Assembly (NCBI RefSeq): GCF_963259705.1
Contig: NC_081861.1
Span: 102,729,726-102,793,725, forward strand
Length of the DNA stretch: 64,000 bases
Source: Myotis daubentonii
Lineage: Eukaryota > Chordata > Mammalia > Chiroptera > Vespertilionidae
Direction: 5' to 3'
The first letter of the stretch is position 1, and every line of letters begins with the position of its first letter. Shown in pieces: positions 1-9,953 of the stretch. The translations under genes were made by a program, and so were the position numbers. Under the pieces are notes generated by a model. That model was not told where the DNA came from. It did not search any database and saw only the letters and a list, made by a program, of their open reading frames with translations.

Positions 1-599
1 TAATTGAGCATAATGGCTTGGGTTGATTTCTGGGATCTCTGGTCTGCTCCAGTGCTCTATATGTTTGTTCTTGTGCCAGTACCAAGGAGTTTTAAAAACA
101 GTGGCTTTGTAACATGCCTTGATATCTTATTGTGATCCCTCCTAGTTTTTTCTTCTTTCTCAGGATTGCTGTGGTTATTCAGGGTCTTTTTAAAAATTAA
201 TTAATTAATTAATAATTTTTTATTTATTTTTTTAAATTAAATCTATATTGTTCAGAATATTACAGTTGTTCCTCTTTCTTCCCCCCATAGCTCCCCTCTA
301 CCCGGTTTCCACCCCACCCTCTGCCCTTACTGCCCTCCCCGCCACTGTCCTCATCCATAGGTGTACGATTTTTGTCCAGTCTCTTCCCGCATCCCCCACA
401 CTCCTTCCCCCCCCCGAAAATAGTCAGTCCACTCCCTTTCTATGCCCCTGATTCTATTATATTCACCAGTTTATTCTGTTCATCAGATCATTTATTCACT
501 TGATTTTTAGATTCACTTGTTGATAGATGTGTATTTGTTGTTCATAATTTGTATCTTTACCTTTTTCTTCCTCTTCTTAAAGGATACCTTTCAGCATTT

Positions 600-1485
600 C
601 GTATAATACTGGTTTGGTGGTGATGAACTCCTTTAGCTTTTTCTTATCTGTGAAGCTCTTTATCTGACCTTCAATTCCGAATTATAGCTTTACTGGGTAA
701 AGTAATCTTGGTTGTAGGTTCTTGGTATTCATCACTTTGAATATTTCTTGCCACTCCCTTCTGGCCTGCATAGTTTCTGTTGAGAAATCAGCTGACAGTA
801 GTGTGGGTACTCCCATGTAGGTAACTGACTTTTTTTCTCTAGCTGCTTTTAAGATTCTCTCTTTGTCTTTTGCTCTTGACATTTTAATTATGATGTGTCT
901 TGGTGTGGTCCTCTTTGGATTCCTTTTGTTTGGGGTTCTCTGTGCTTTCTGAATTTGTAAGTCTATTTCTTTCACCAGGTAGAGGAAGTTTTTTGTCATT
1001 ATTTCTTCAAATAGGTTTTCAATATCTTGCTCTCTCTCTTCTTCTGACACCCCCATAATTCAGATGTTGGTACTTTTGAAGTTGTTCCAGAGGCTCCTTA
1101 CACTATCTTCATATTTTTGGATTCTTTTTTCTTTTCATTCTTCCAGTTGGGTGTTTTTTGCTTCCTTGCATTTCAAATCTTTGACTTGATTCTTGCAATC
1201 TTTTAGTCTGCTGTTGGGAGTCTGTATAATATTCTTTATTTTAGTCATTGTATGCTTAATTTCTAGTTGGTCCTTTTTCATAACCTTGAGGGTCTCACTA
1301 GATTTCTTGAGGGTCTCACTAAATTTATCGATGGTCTCACTAGACTTATTGAGGGTCTTACAAAATTTATTGGCAGTTTCTAGAAAATTCTTTAAAAACC
1401 TTATAATTGTGGTTTTGAACTCTATATCCAGTAGTTTTCTGTCCTCCATTTCTGTCATTTGTGACGTGTTTCTTTGTCTCCACAT
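600..1485 (-). pseudogene. HAL1 ORF1 (L1 ORF1p-like RNA-binding protein), disrupted
   Basis: ORF1p is a trimeric RNA-binding chaperone of the L1 ribonucleoprotein. On the minus strand, 1135-1485 encodes the coiled-coil half with heptads of the SETLKKS type, and 682-1056 encodes the RRM plus C-terminal domain, with family motifs GVSEEEREQDIENLFEEI, RHIIIK and AKDKERILKAARE. A stop and a frame change separate the two halves, and the C-terminal end (about 600-680) is again in another frame, so no full-length protein can be made. The domain order equals that of the 30298-31290 ORF1. Confidence 0.8.
1287..1370 (-). repeat. 21-bp tandem repeat (four units) coding a coiled-coil heptad
   Basis: Four copies of a 21-bp unit (ttgagggtctcactagattt type on the plus strand) lie in the coiled-coil part of HAL1 ORF1. 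One unit is exactly seven codons, so copy-number change lengthens the coil by whole heptads without shifting the frame. Confidence 0.85.
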
Positions 1486-2285
1486 TTTTTATGCTTCCCT
1501 GTGTTGATAGAGTGGGTTTCTGTGCTAGGTGTCCTATAGGGCCCAGTGGTTCAACTTCCCCAATTACCTGAGGTGGACACTCTTGGTGCACCCCTTTGTG
1601 GGCTGTGTGCACAGTCTTGTTGTAGTTAAGCCTTGATTGTTGTAGGTATCACTGGGAGGAATTGACCTCCAGGCCAATTGGCTGTGAGAATCAGCTGTGT
1701 CTGCAAGTGGGAGAACTTCTGTGCTGGAGACACCCTTCTGGGGCAAGACTTGCTTCAGTGGGGCTTTGGTGCTCACTGAGTCTGCCCCCTGAGTGTGTCC
1801 CTTATGGATCTGTGGAGTTGTAATCTGGATTGTCCCACTCTGACCACTTGGTACACTGGCTCTTGGATCTCTAAGGAGGTGCTAATTTAGCCTCTTCCTG
1901 AGGCTACCCAGCAGGAGCCCAGCTGTGAAGCAATGCATGCTGCTGTGGGGCCTTGAGCCTTTTTTTGGAAGTTCTGTGTCTCTCTGATTCAGCTGCAGTT
2001 TGTTAGGTAATTTTCAGATTGCAAAGGGCCAGGGTCTATGGTGATCAACAGGGCGGAGCAAGCAGCTATGGCTGCTCCTCAGTCCTACTCTAAGTGGCCC
2101 CGATTCTCAGTGTCCCGGTAATCGCTGCAAGTACCTCTGAGAGAAAGCCGCCCTCGAGTTCGACCGATGCCAGACAGTTTAGTTTCTCCTGAATGAGTCT
2201 GGGTCTCCAGAGACTCGCCTGGAACTGGAGTTCAGAGCAGTCAGGAGCTTGAGACTCCCTCCCGATTGAAAAAGACAACCATTTT

Positions 2286-2412
2286 CTCAGCTGCCAGCCC
2301 TTTCCATGTGTGCCACGTCCTCAGCTGCCAGCCCTTTCCTTGTGCGCCAAGTCCTCAGCTACCATCCTTTTCCACGTGCGTCCTCAGCTGCCAGCCCTTT
2401 CCATGTGTGCCT
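2286..2412 (-). repeat. 34-bp tandem repeat in HAL1 5' UTR
   Basis: Units beginning ctcagctgccagccctttcc recur at about 2286, 2320, 2354 (shortened) and 2383. They sit about 200 bp from the element's 5' end, where L1 promoters lie. A monomeric promoter role is possible but only inferred. Confidence 0.75.
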
Positions 2413-5400
2413 CCATACCTCTGCACTTTACTTCCACACTGCACCTCCTCTGAGTCTCTGTGTGCTTTTCTCTTTCCTTCTAGTTGTAGAATTTCCACTT
2501 AGCCAGCCTTCCTGTGGTTCTGGATGATGTCCGTTTTGTCTTTTAGTTGTATTTTTGAAATTGTTGTGCGAGGCAGCAATTTCCGGTGTTTACCTATGTC
2601 ACCATCTTGGTTTCCCTTCTCAGGGTCTTTTTTTATTTCATATGAATTTTAGGAGAGTTTGTTCTAGGTCTTTGAAGTATGCTGTCAATATTTTAATGGG
2701 GATTCCATTGAATTTATAGAATACTTTGGGTAGTATGGACATATTAATGATGTTGATTCTACCAATCCATGAACACAGTATAACTTCCATTTTTTTATGT
2801 CTTCTTCTATCTATTTCTTCAAAGTAAGGTAGTTTTCTGAGTACAGGACTTTTATCTCCTTAGTTAAGTGTATTTCTAGGTATCTTAATTTTGTTGTTGC
2901 AATGGTATATGGGATTGTTTTTTTTAGTTTATCTTTCTGTGAGTTCATTATTGCAGTATAACAAGGCCATAGATTTCTGGATGTTAATTTTGTATCCTGT
3001 AACATTGCCAAATTTATTTATTAAGTCTAATAATTTTTTATGGAGTCTTTAGGGTTTTCTATGTACAGTATCATATCATCTGTGAATAATGACAGTTTTA
3101 CGTCTTCTTTTCCAATTTGGATGCCTTTTATTTCTTCTTCTTGTCTGATCACTATGGCTAGCACGTCCAGTACTATGTCAAACAGGAGTGGTGAAAGTGG
3201 ACATCCCTACCTTGTTCCTGTTCTTAGGAAAATGGTTTTAGTTTTTGCCCATTGAGTATGATGTTGCCTGTAGGTTTGTCACATAAGGCTTTTATTATGT
3301 TGAGGTATGATCCCTCTATGCCAACTTTTGTCAAATGCCTTTTCTGTATCAATTGATATGATTATGTGATTTTTTTCTCTCAATTTGTTTATGTGATATA
3401 TCACTTTTATTGATTTGCAGATATTGTTCCAGCCTTGCATCCCTGGAATAAATTTCACTTGGTCATTGTGTATGATCTTTTAATGTAATGCTGGATCTGA
3501 TGCTGGAATTTTGTTGAGGATTTTAGCATCTATGTTTATCATGGATATTGGTCTGTAAATATCTTTCTTGTTAGTGTTTTTATCCAGTTTTGGGATTAGG
3601 ATAATGTTGACTTCATAGAAGCAGTTTGGAGGATTTCCTTCCTCTTGAATTTTTTTTTTTGGAATATTCTGAGAAGGATAGGTTTTAGTTATTCTTTGAA
3701 TGTTTGGTAAAACTCCCCTGTGAAGTCATCCATGGCAAGCTTTTTGTTTGCTAAAAGTGTTTGGATGACTGCTTCAATTTTATCAGTATTTTTTGGCTTA
3801 TTCAGGTTTTTTTATTCTTCCTGATTGAGTTTTAGAAGATTGTACTTTTCTAGGAATATGTCCATTTCATCTAGGTTGTCCAGTTTGTTGTAGAGTTGTT
3901 CATAGTATTTTTTTTACAATCCTTTGTATGTCTGTGGGGTTGGTTGTTACTTTACCTCTTCCATTTCTGATTTTGTTTTTGGGTGTTCTCTCTTTGTTTC
4001 TTGGTCAGCCTGGCTAGAGCTTCATCAATCTTATTTATCCTTTCAAAGAACCACCTCTTGGTTTTATTGATCTTTCATATTGTTTTCTTTTCATTTCTAT
4101 ATCACTTATTTCCACTGTGATCTTTATTATTTCCTTTCTTCTGCTCACTCTGGGATTTTCTTGTTTCTTTCTTTCTAATACTTTAAGTTGTAGGGTTAGA
4201 TAATTTATTACTTTTTTTTTGAGGTAGGCCTGTAGAGATCTGAACTTCCCTCTCAAGACTGCTTTTACTGTGGTCCAATAGATTTTGAGTTGTTGTGTTT
4301 TTATTATCATTAGTTTCCAGGATGTTTTTAATTTCTTCTTTGATCTCTTTGGTTACCCAATCATTGTTTAATAGCATGCTATTCAGCTTCCAAGTGTTTG
4401 AATTATTTTAATTGTTTTTACTGTAGTTTATTTCCAATATTATGCCATTGCGGTCTGAGAAGATGCTTGCTATGATTTCAATCTTCTTGAATTTGTCTGT
4501 GACCCAATATGTGGTCTATTTTTCAAAATGTTCCATGTGTACTTGATAAGAATATATATTCCGTGGCTTTGAGGTGAAGTGTTCTGAAGATGTCAACTAA
4601 GTCCATCTGATCAAGTGAGTCATTTAGGATTGCTGTTTCTTTGCTGATTTTTTGTTTTGAGGATTTATCCAGTGATGTCAGTGGTGTATTAAAGTCCCCT
4701 ACTAGGATTTTATTGTTGCTAATCTCTCCCTTGATAACTTCCAGGAGTCTTTTTATGTATTTGGGTGCTCCTGCATTGGGTGCATATATGCTTACCAGGG
4801 TTATATCCTCTTGTTGTATCTATCCCTTTAGTATTATGAAATGGCCTTCCTTATCTCTTGTTATGGCCTTCACTTAGAAGTCTGTTTTGTCAGATATAAG
4901 TATTGCACACAACCCCAGATTTTTTAAAATTTCTATTTGCTTGAAAGATATTTTTCTATCCCTTCACTTTCAGTCTGTCTGAGTCTCTTTTTCTGAGGTG
5001 GGTCTCTTTTAGACAGCATATATATGGGTCATTTTTTTTATCCATTTAGCCACTTGATGTCTTTTGATTGGATCATTTAATCTGCTTACGTTTAAAGTTA
5101 TTATTGATAGGTAGTTGTTTTAATCATTTTGTGTCTGTGTTCCTTCTTCCTTTTTTATTTCTTCTTTTTTACACCAGTTCCTTTAGTATTTCTTGCATTT
5201 CAGGCTTGGTAGTGATAAACTCCCTTAGCCATTTTTTGGCTATGAAGCTCCTTACTTCCCCTTCAATTTTGAATGATAGCCTTGCTGGATAGACTATTCT
5301 CGAATTCAGTCCCTTGCTTTGCATAACTTTGTAAATTTCTGTCCATTCCTCTTTGGCCTGATGTGTTTGTGTTGAGAAATCATTTGACAATCTAATGGGA

Positions 5401-6045
5401 GATTTCTTGTATGTAACTTTCTCTTTCTTGTAGCCTTTAAGATTCTCTCTTTGTCCTGAACATTTGCCATTGTAATTATGATGTGTCTTGGTGTGGGTCT
5501 TTTCAGATTCATCTTGTTTGGGACTGTCTGTGCTTGTGTGACTTTTTTCTTCCCCACCTCAGGGAAGTTTTCTGACATTATTTCTTCAAATAGGTTTCTA
5601 ACCCTTGTTTCTCTTCCGGTCATTTTGGCACCCCTATTTATTTGTATGTTGCTTTTTTTCATGTTGTCCCATAGCTTCCTTAGGTTCTCCTCTTGTTGTT
5701 TAATTTTTTTCTCCAATTGCAGTTCATTTGGGTGTGTTTTGCTTCCCTGTCTTCTAATTCACTAGTTCCCTTCTCTGCTTCTCCTAGTCTACTTTTGAAA
5801 CTTTCCATGGTGTTTTTTTTAATTGCAGCTATATCACTCTTAATTTCTACTTGATTCTTTCATAAGTTGTTGATTTTTTCATCCATCTGGTCCATGAATT
5901 GTATGACCCTTATTCTGAATTTTTTTCCCCCTGACATATTGCATGCCTCCATCCCACTTAGCTACTTTTCTGGCAATTCCTTCTTTTCTTTCCTTTTGGG
6001 GTTTTCTTTATATCCCCATTTTTGTTCTCAGTAAAGGATCTAGGT

Positions 6046-6249
6046 CAGTGGTCCTCAAACTACGGCCCGTGGGCCACATGCAAGTACAAATATTGCATTT
6101 GTTCCCGTTTTGTTTTTTTACTTCAAAATAAGATATGTGCAGTGTGCATAGGAATTTGTTCATAGTTTTTTTTTAAACTATAGTCTGGCCCTCCAACGGT
6201 CTGAGGGACAGTGAACTGGCCCCCAGTTTAAAAAGTTTGAGGACCCCTG
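6046..6249. mobile_element. non-autonomous hAT MITE
   Basis: Terminal inverted repeats cagtggtcctcaaact and agtttgaggacccctg bound 204 bp with no coding capacity. An 8-bp target duplication atctaggt (6038-6045 and 6250-6257) is perfect, which is typical of hAT transposases acting in trans. It interrupts the antisense L1 between ORF1 and the 5' UTR. Confidence 0.92.
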
Positions 6250-6469
6250 ATCTAGGTGTTGAGTCGTGTAGGGGCTTCTCCTAAGGCAGCAGCAGCTTCT
6301 TGGACAGTGGCTGCTCCTTTTTTGGCGGTGGCTCCTTTTGTTGGCACTGCTTTCAGAAGTGGTGGCTCCTCTGGCTGGTGGGGGTAGGCTGCTCGTACAG
6401 CTGCTGCTTTTCATATGGGTGCAGGCTGCTCACAAGGCTGCTGCTCCTTGGACAGAGCCTGGCACTAGG

Positions 6470-6805
6470 TGCTGTCAGTGGATGCAAGCAGGGCTGGTGA
6501 TGAAAGCAGTTGCAAGTGCCAGTGTGACTGCAGCATGCGGGAGCAAAGAATTTTCAGTAACCACCAGAGGCTCACCATGATGACAGCTACCAGCAACCCA
6601 CCTAGGTCTGGCACCCCCACTCACCATCCCCCCACCCCCCGAGGCCACTGCCTGCCATGTTCTGCACTCTGCTGCCTGCTGCCAACACCTGTCATGTTCT
6701 GTGCATGCCTCCTGGTGGTCAGTGCACCTCATAGCGACCGGTTGTTTGGTTGTTTGGTTTTTCGCCATTTGGTCTGTTTGTGTATTAGGGTTTTATATAT
6801 ACAGA
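6470..6805 (-). mobile_element. Helitron copy, tandem partner of the next element
   Basis: Read on the minus strand from 6805 it begins tctgtatatataaaacccta, a Helitron-like 5' end starting TC, immediately after the CTAG that ends the neighbouring Helitron. It contains the segment around 6700-6720 (cctcctggtggtcagtgc) that recurs in the Helitron at 45825-46278. Its 3' end is not clear and is probably lost near 6470 against the L1 5' UTR. Confidence 0.55.
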
Positions 6806-6959
6806 CTAGTAGTCCGGTGCACGAAATTCGTGCACTGGGGAAGGGAGGGGAAAGGTCCCCTCAGTCTGGCCTTCACCCTCTCCAATCTGAGACCCCTTAG
6901 GGAATGACCAACTACCTGTTTGTGCCCACACTTTTAACAGATTACAGCTCCATTGTTGT

Positions 6960-7045
6960 TTCTTTCTTATGCTTAAAACCATTGGAATTAGTAGGTATTC
7001 AAAGTGTGTATACATTTTTGGGGGACACCCTGTATATCTCTAGTC
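6960..7045. mobile_element. mariner-family MITE fragment
   Basis: The right end, gtgtatacatttttggggga then caccctgta, matches the right end of the complete MITE at 55326-55456. The left half is missing or unrecognisable. Confidence 0.55.
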
Positions 7046-7695
7046 AGCAGTGAAAGAAACCAACAGCAGATTTGGAACCCCCAGAAAGGGAACCTCGCTC
7101 ACTCCCCACATGCCTCCTCACTTCACTTTCCACCTTTGGGAGCAGCAGGAGAATCAATGTTTTCTCTCATTAATTTGGAAAGGCACGTCCTGTCACCCAC
7201 TGCCTGGCAGGAGTGCAGTAGGCCCCAAGCAAGCGAGGCTCAGTCAGGGCAGCCTTCGCTCATGGGCGCTGGCACCCAAAGTGCACATTCCTCTTCTACA
7301 GTCACCCCGACTATCTCACTGTTTCACTGAGAGGACGGAATTCCTCTCTACTTCTGGGTTCTTGATCTTGAACGCTGACCGAAGGCACCTCAGTGAGGGC
7401 CTCCCGTGCCCACCAGGTGAGTCTGTCTGCACCTGCTCCCGCCTCAGCACCTGCATTAACCCCCCAGAGGTGATCTGATAGCTGCACTGGCCTCCGTGGG
7501 AACAGGGCATCACCACTCTGCCCTCTCACTGTCATCTCACAGGCGCCCACCCTCAGCACCCAGAACACCCAGATACTCTCCAAAGGACGTGAGTGCATCA
7601 GAGGGGATGTGTGCACATCCTGTGAGGGTGTTAGGCATGCTGGATTGATGGAAGTGCGGTGGAGAGGTGGGGGGAACTTGTGCACGCCTTGGTTT

Positions 7696-7821
7696 GCAAC
7701 TGTTGCAGGCGCAGGACGGTGACAGTGTGCTGGGGGATGTTCACACGCCAGAGGGGGTGCAACTGTTGCAGGCGCAGGAGGGTGACAGTGTGCTGGGGGA
7801 TGTTCACACGCCAGAGGGGGA
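7696..7821. repeat. 63-bp tandem duplication
   Basis: gcaactgttgcaggcgcagg starts at 7696 and again at 7759. The two 63-bp units are nearly identical (one clear mismatch in the first 30 bp), which marks a recent duplication inside the Helitron cargo. The unit is a multiple of three but I see no gene here. Confidence 0.9.
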
Positions 7822-7945
7822 TGTGCACACTGGAGGCCTCTGGCTTTGCAGATCCTCAAACCCCCGTGGTGTGGCCAGGAGGACGTCAGTATGGCCTGCC
7901 ATGGTGGCTGTCCCTGCAATCCTGCACCTTCTGGGCCAGGAGGCG

Positions 7946-8609
7946 TGCCGGGGTCCAATCCCAGCAGGTCCAGGGGTCCCCAAAGGTGTGGACGGAGTCG
8001 GTGAAGAAGGAATGGTCTTGATCTCCAGAGAGGTTCTGCTTCGGATCTCCAGCCAGGTTCTGTGGCCAGGTCCTGGTCAGGTTCTCTTGCCAATCTCCGC
8101 AGTCAGGTTCAGTCCAGGATCCCTGCCATGCTCTCTCGCCAGGCTCTGCCTCCAGGCTCCGAGGCCAGTCCCTGTCCAGGATCCTCCGGCATGCTCTCGC
8201 CAGCGAAGTTCTTCTGTCTCTAGAGAACGTTCTGTGTAGGTTCTGTGCCTAGGCTCTGTCTCTCTTGGTCCTGTCTTCCAAGCCCTGTGTCCTTAGTTCT
8301 GTGTTCTGAGTTCTGAGTTCTAAATTCTGTGTGTTTCTGTCTTGTTACAACTGTATTTATACCAGTTGATTCAATCCTATCAATCTCTATTACAAAGGTT
8401 AGGGCGTTTCTTATCTCCATTCCAGGGAGAAAAGATTATGTAGTTTAAGCATGATTGTTCGTAGTTAAAGGGATTAATTACCCGCCTGGCACTTAGTTGA
8501 GGGGTTTTATTCCCTCCCTAACTTCAGGGGAAAATCCCTACCTGGGGATTCAACCTTTCTCGGAGAGGTGACCTTGGTTAAAACACAGCACCAAGAAGGT
8601 GAGCAAACA
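7946..8609 (-). mobile_element. LTR-like segment inside the Helitron
   Basis: On the minus strand this stretch runs TG...CA, with a TATA-like ggtataaatacag (about 8343-8355), an AATAAA upstream of it (about 8508) and a strongly C/T-tract downstream half made of short ccaggttct-type repeats. The overall look is that of a solitary retroviral LTR. I see no target duplication at the TG/CA ends, and the AATAAA lies on the wrong side of the TATA motif, so this is a weak call. The alternative is captured host regulatory DNA. Confidence 0.3.
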
Positions 8610-8825
8610 TATTAAGAACCGTATGCCATATATGCCAGGTCCCTTGAAACAGCAAGGATGGGCCGGCTCCCGGCAGAGGCGGATCTTGGGCAGCCACTCC
8701 TGGGCACTGATGGCCTGTAGGCGCTACTTCAGCTCAGCCTGCAGGCTCCTTTTGGCGCACTCACAGCTGTCACCACTCTCATGTGGGGAGTACAGGCTGC
8801 CTTCTGCCGGCCTGCCTCCCCTGTC
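8610..8825 (-). other. unidentified coding-like segment in Helitron cargo
   Basis: On the minus strand one frame reads well for about 70 codons (SGDSCECAKRSLQAELK, one stop, then RLQAISAQEWLPKIRL and a Cys/Phe-rich end). It is not Helitron minisatellite and resembles a decayed exon. I do not recognise the gene. It could equally be chance openness in GC-rich DNA. Confidence 0.3.
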
Positions 8826-8944
8826 CAGAGGCTCTCTGCGCTGCTCACCTGCCCAGAGTGACTGGGGCTGGGCAGAAGCCAGGCGTCCTGCCCTGCCCAA
8901 CTCTGTCCGATCCGCCCCTGTGCGAGCTGCTGCCCCGCCGGGAA

Positions 8945-9288
8945 GGGTCACAGATCCGGGTCCCGGGACAGCCTCAAGCGCTGCCCGCCACCCGGCAGGG
9001 TCACAGATCCGTGTCTTGGTCCCACGGACAGCCTCAAGCACTGCCCCCTGCCCGGCAGGTTCACAGATCCATGTCTTGGTCCCGTGGACAGCCTCAAGCG
9101 CTGCCCCCGCCCACCAGGTCACGGATCCAGGTCCCTGATCACGGACAGCCTCAAGTGCTGCCCCCTGCCCAGCAGGGTCACAGTTCTGGGTCCTGGACCA
9201 CGGACAGCCTCAAGCGCTGCCCCCCGCCTGGCAGGGTCTCAGATCTGGTCCCAGACTGTGGACAGCCTTGTCCGCTGCCGCCCGCCTT
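8945..9288. repeat. 59-bp GC-rich minisatellite, six units
   Basis: Six units start with gggtcacagatc-type sequence at about 8945, 8998, 9058, 9117, 9175 and 9234, each containing cggacagcctcaagcgctgc. The array lies inside the Helitron and creates long chance ORFs on both strands. Confidence 0.85.
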
Positions 9289-9953
9289 TAGGATGCAAAT
9301 TAGCTGCCATCTTATTGCTTCAGGGTTGGGGTCCCCACTGGGGTGCCTGGGCAGCCTGGATGAGGAGTATGATGGCTGTTTGCAGCTGGTCACACCCCCT
9401 TCAGCGTGGGCGTCCCCACTGGGGTGCCTGGCTAGTCTGGGTGAGGGGCTGAGGGCCGTTTTCAGGCTGGCAGGCGACTGAAGCTCCCAACTTCTCCTTT
9501 TTTTCTTTTTTTTTTTTAATTCTGGGATTTATTTACCTTCTATGGCTGTCACTGGAGCTGAGAGCCAGCTTTAGCTCTGAGGCCCGGCTGAAGCTCTGAG
9601 ACTTAGGCTGCTGAAAGCAGGGATCTGGGTTTGTTTGGGTTCTACAATTGAAACACTGTTGCGGTCCTGCTGGCTGAAACACGGCTGGCTGAAAGCAGGT
9701 TTCTGGAGTTTGTTTAGGTTCTATAATTGCAACAATGTTTCTTAGACAGACGGCAGCTCAGAGGCTGGCAGTGGCAGGCGGGGAACCTTGGCTTCCTCCT
9801 TCACTGGAGAAAACAAGCCTCCTGTTTGCTTCAGCTGCCTGGCTGCCGGCCGCCATCTTGGTTGGCAGTTAATTTGCATATCACCTTGATTAGCCAATGG
9901 GTAGCATGTCAGAGCTATGGTTAATTACCATTTTTGTCTATTATTATATAGGA

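Larger units (their letters stand above)
192..2620 (-). mobile_element. HAL1 (half-L1) retrotransposon inserted in L1
   Basis: Flanked by a perfect 12-bp target duplication cagggtcttttt (180-191 and 2621-2632) that splits the surrounding L1 ORF2. Read on the minus strand it has a 5' UTR (about 1490-2620), an ORF1-type gene (about 600-1485) and then directly a short 3' UTR with an A/T-rich tail at 192-260. There is no ORF2, the defining layout of HAL1 elements, which move with L1 machinery. The 5' tip (2600-2620) reads ggaaaccaagatggtgacat, the same type of AAGATGG start as the L1s here. A second, 5'-truncated copy lies at 52065-53878. Confidence 0.85.
1..6460 (-). mobile_element. L1 retrotransposon, antisense, interrupted by HAL1 and a hAT MITE
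   Basis: Positions 1-179 and 2633-6045 read, on the minus strand, as L1 ORF2 and then ORF1, collinear with the near-complete L1 at 26136-33274. ORF2 (about 1-5110) is full of stops. ORF1 (about 5160-6000) survives as two overlapping open pieces at 5169-5390 and 5306-5716. The 5' UTR start is recognisable at 6258-6460, beyond the hAT insertion. The copy is much more decayed than the L1 at 26 kb, so it is an older subfamily. It continues past the left window edge, so its 3' end is not seen. Confidence 0.9.
6806..9953 (-). mobile_element. Helitron with composite cargo
   Basis: Read on the minus strand, the 5' end is at 9953 (tcctatataataatag) and the 3' end is a palindrome (gtgcacgaatttcgtgcac) followed by ccggactactag, finishing at 6806 with CTAG. 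These are the termini of rolling-circle Helitrons of vesper bats. Inside are the standard 5' block (9290-9953), a 59-bp minisatellite, an LTR-like segment, a 63-bp duplication and a mariner-derived fragment. No Rep/helicase ORF is present, so it is non-autonomous. Confidence 0.8.

Noticed and set aside
7311..8093. 260-codon minus-strand frame
   Set aside because: Pro/His-rich translation of GC-rich Helitron cargo including a tandem duplication; no domain, no start context, no homology that I recognise.
8945..9288. CRISPR-like array
   Set aside because: Regular 59-bp units have no unique spacers and the whole unit repeats; this is a vertebrate minisatellite inside a Helitron.
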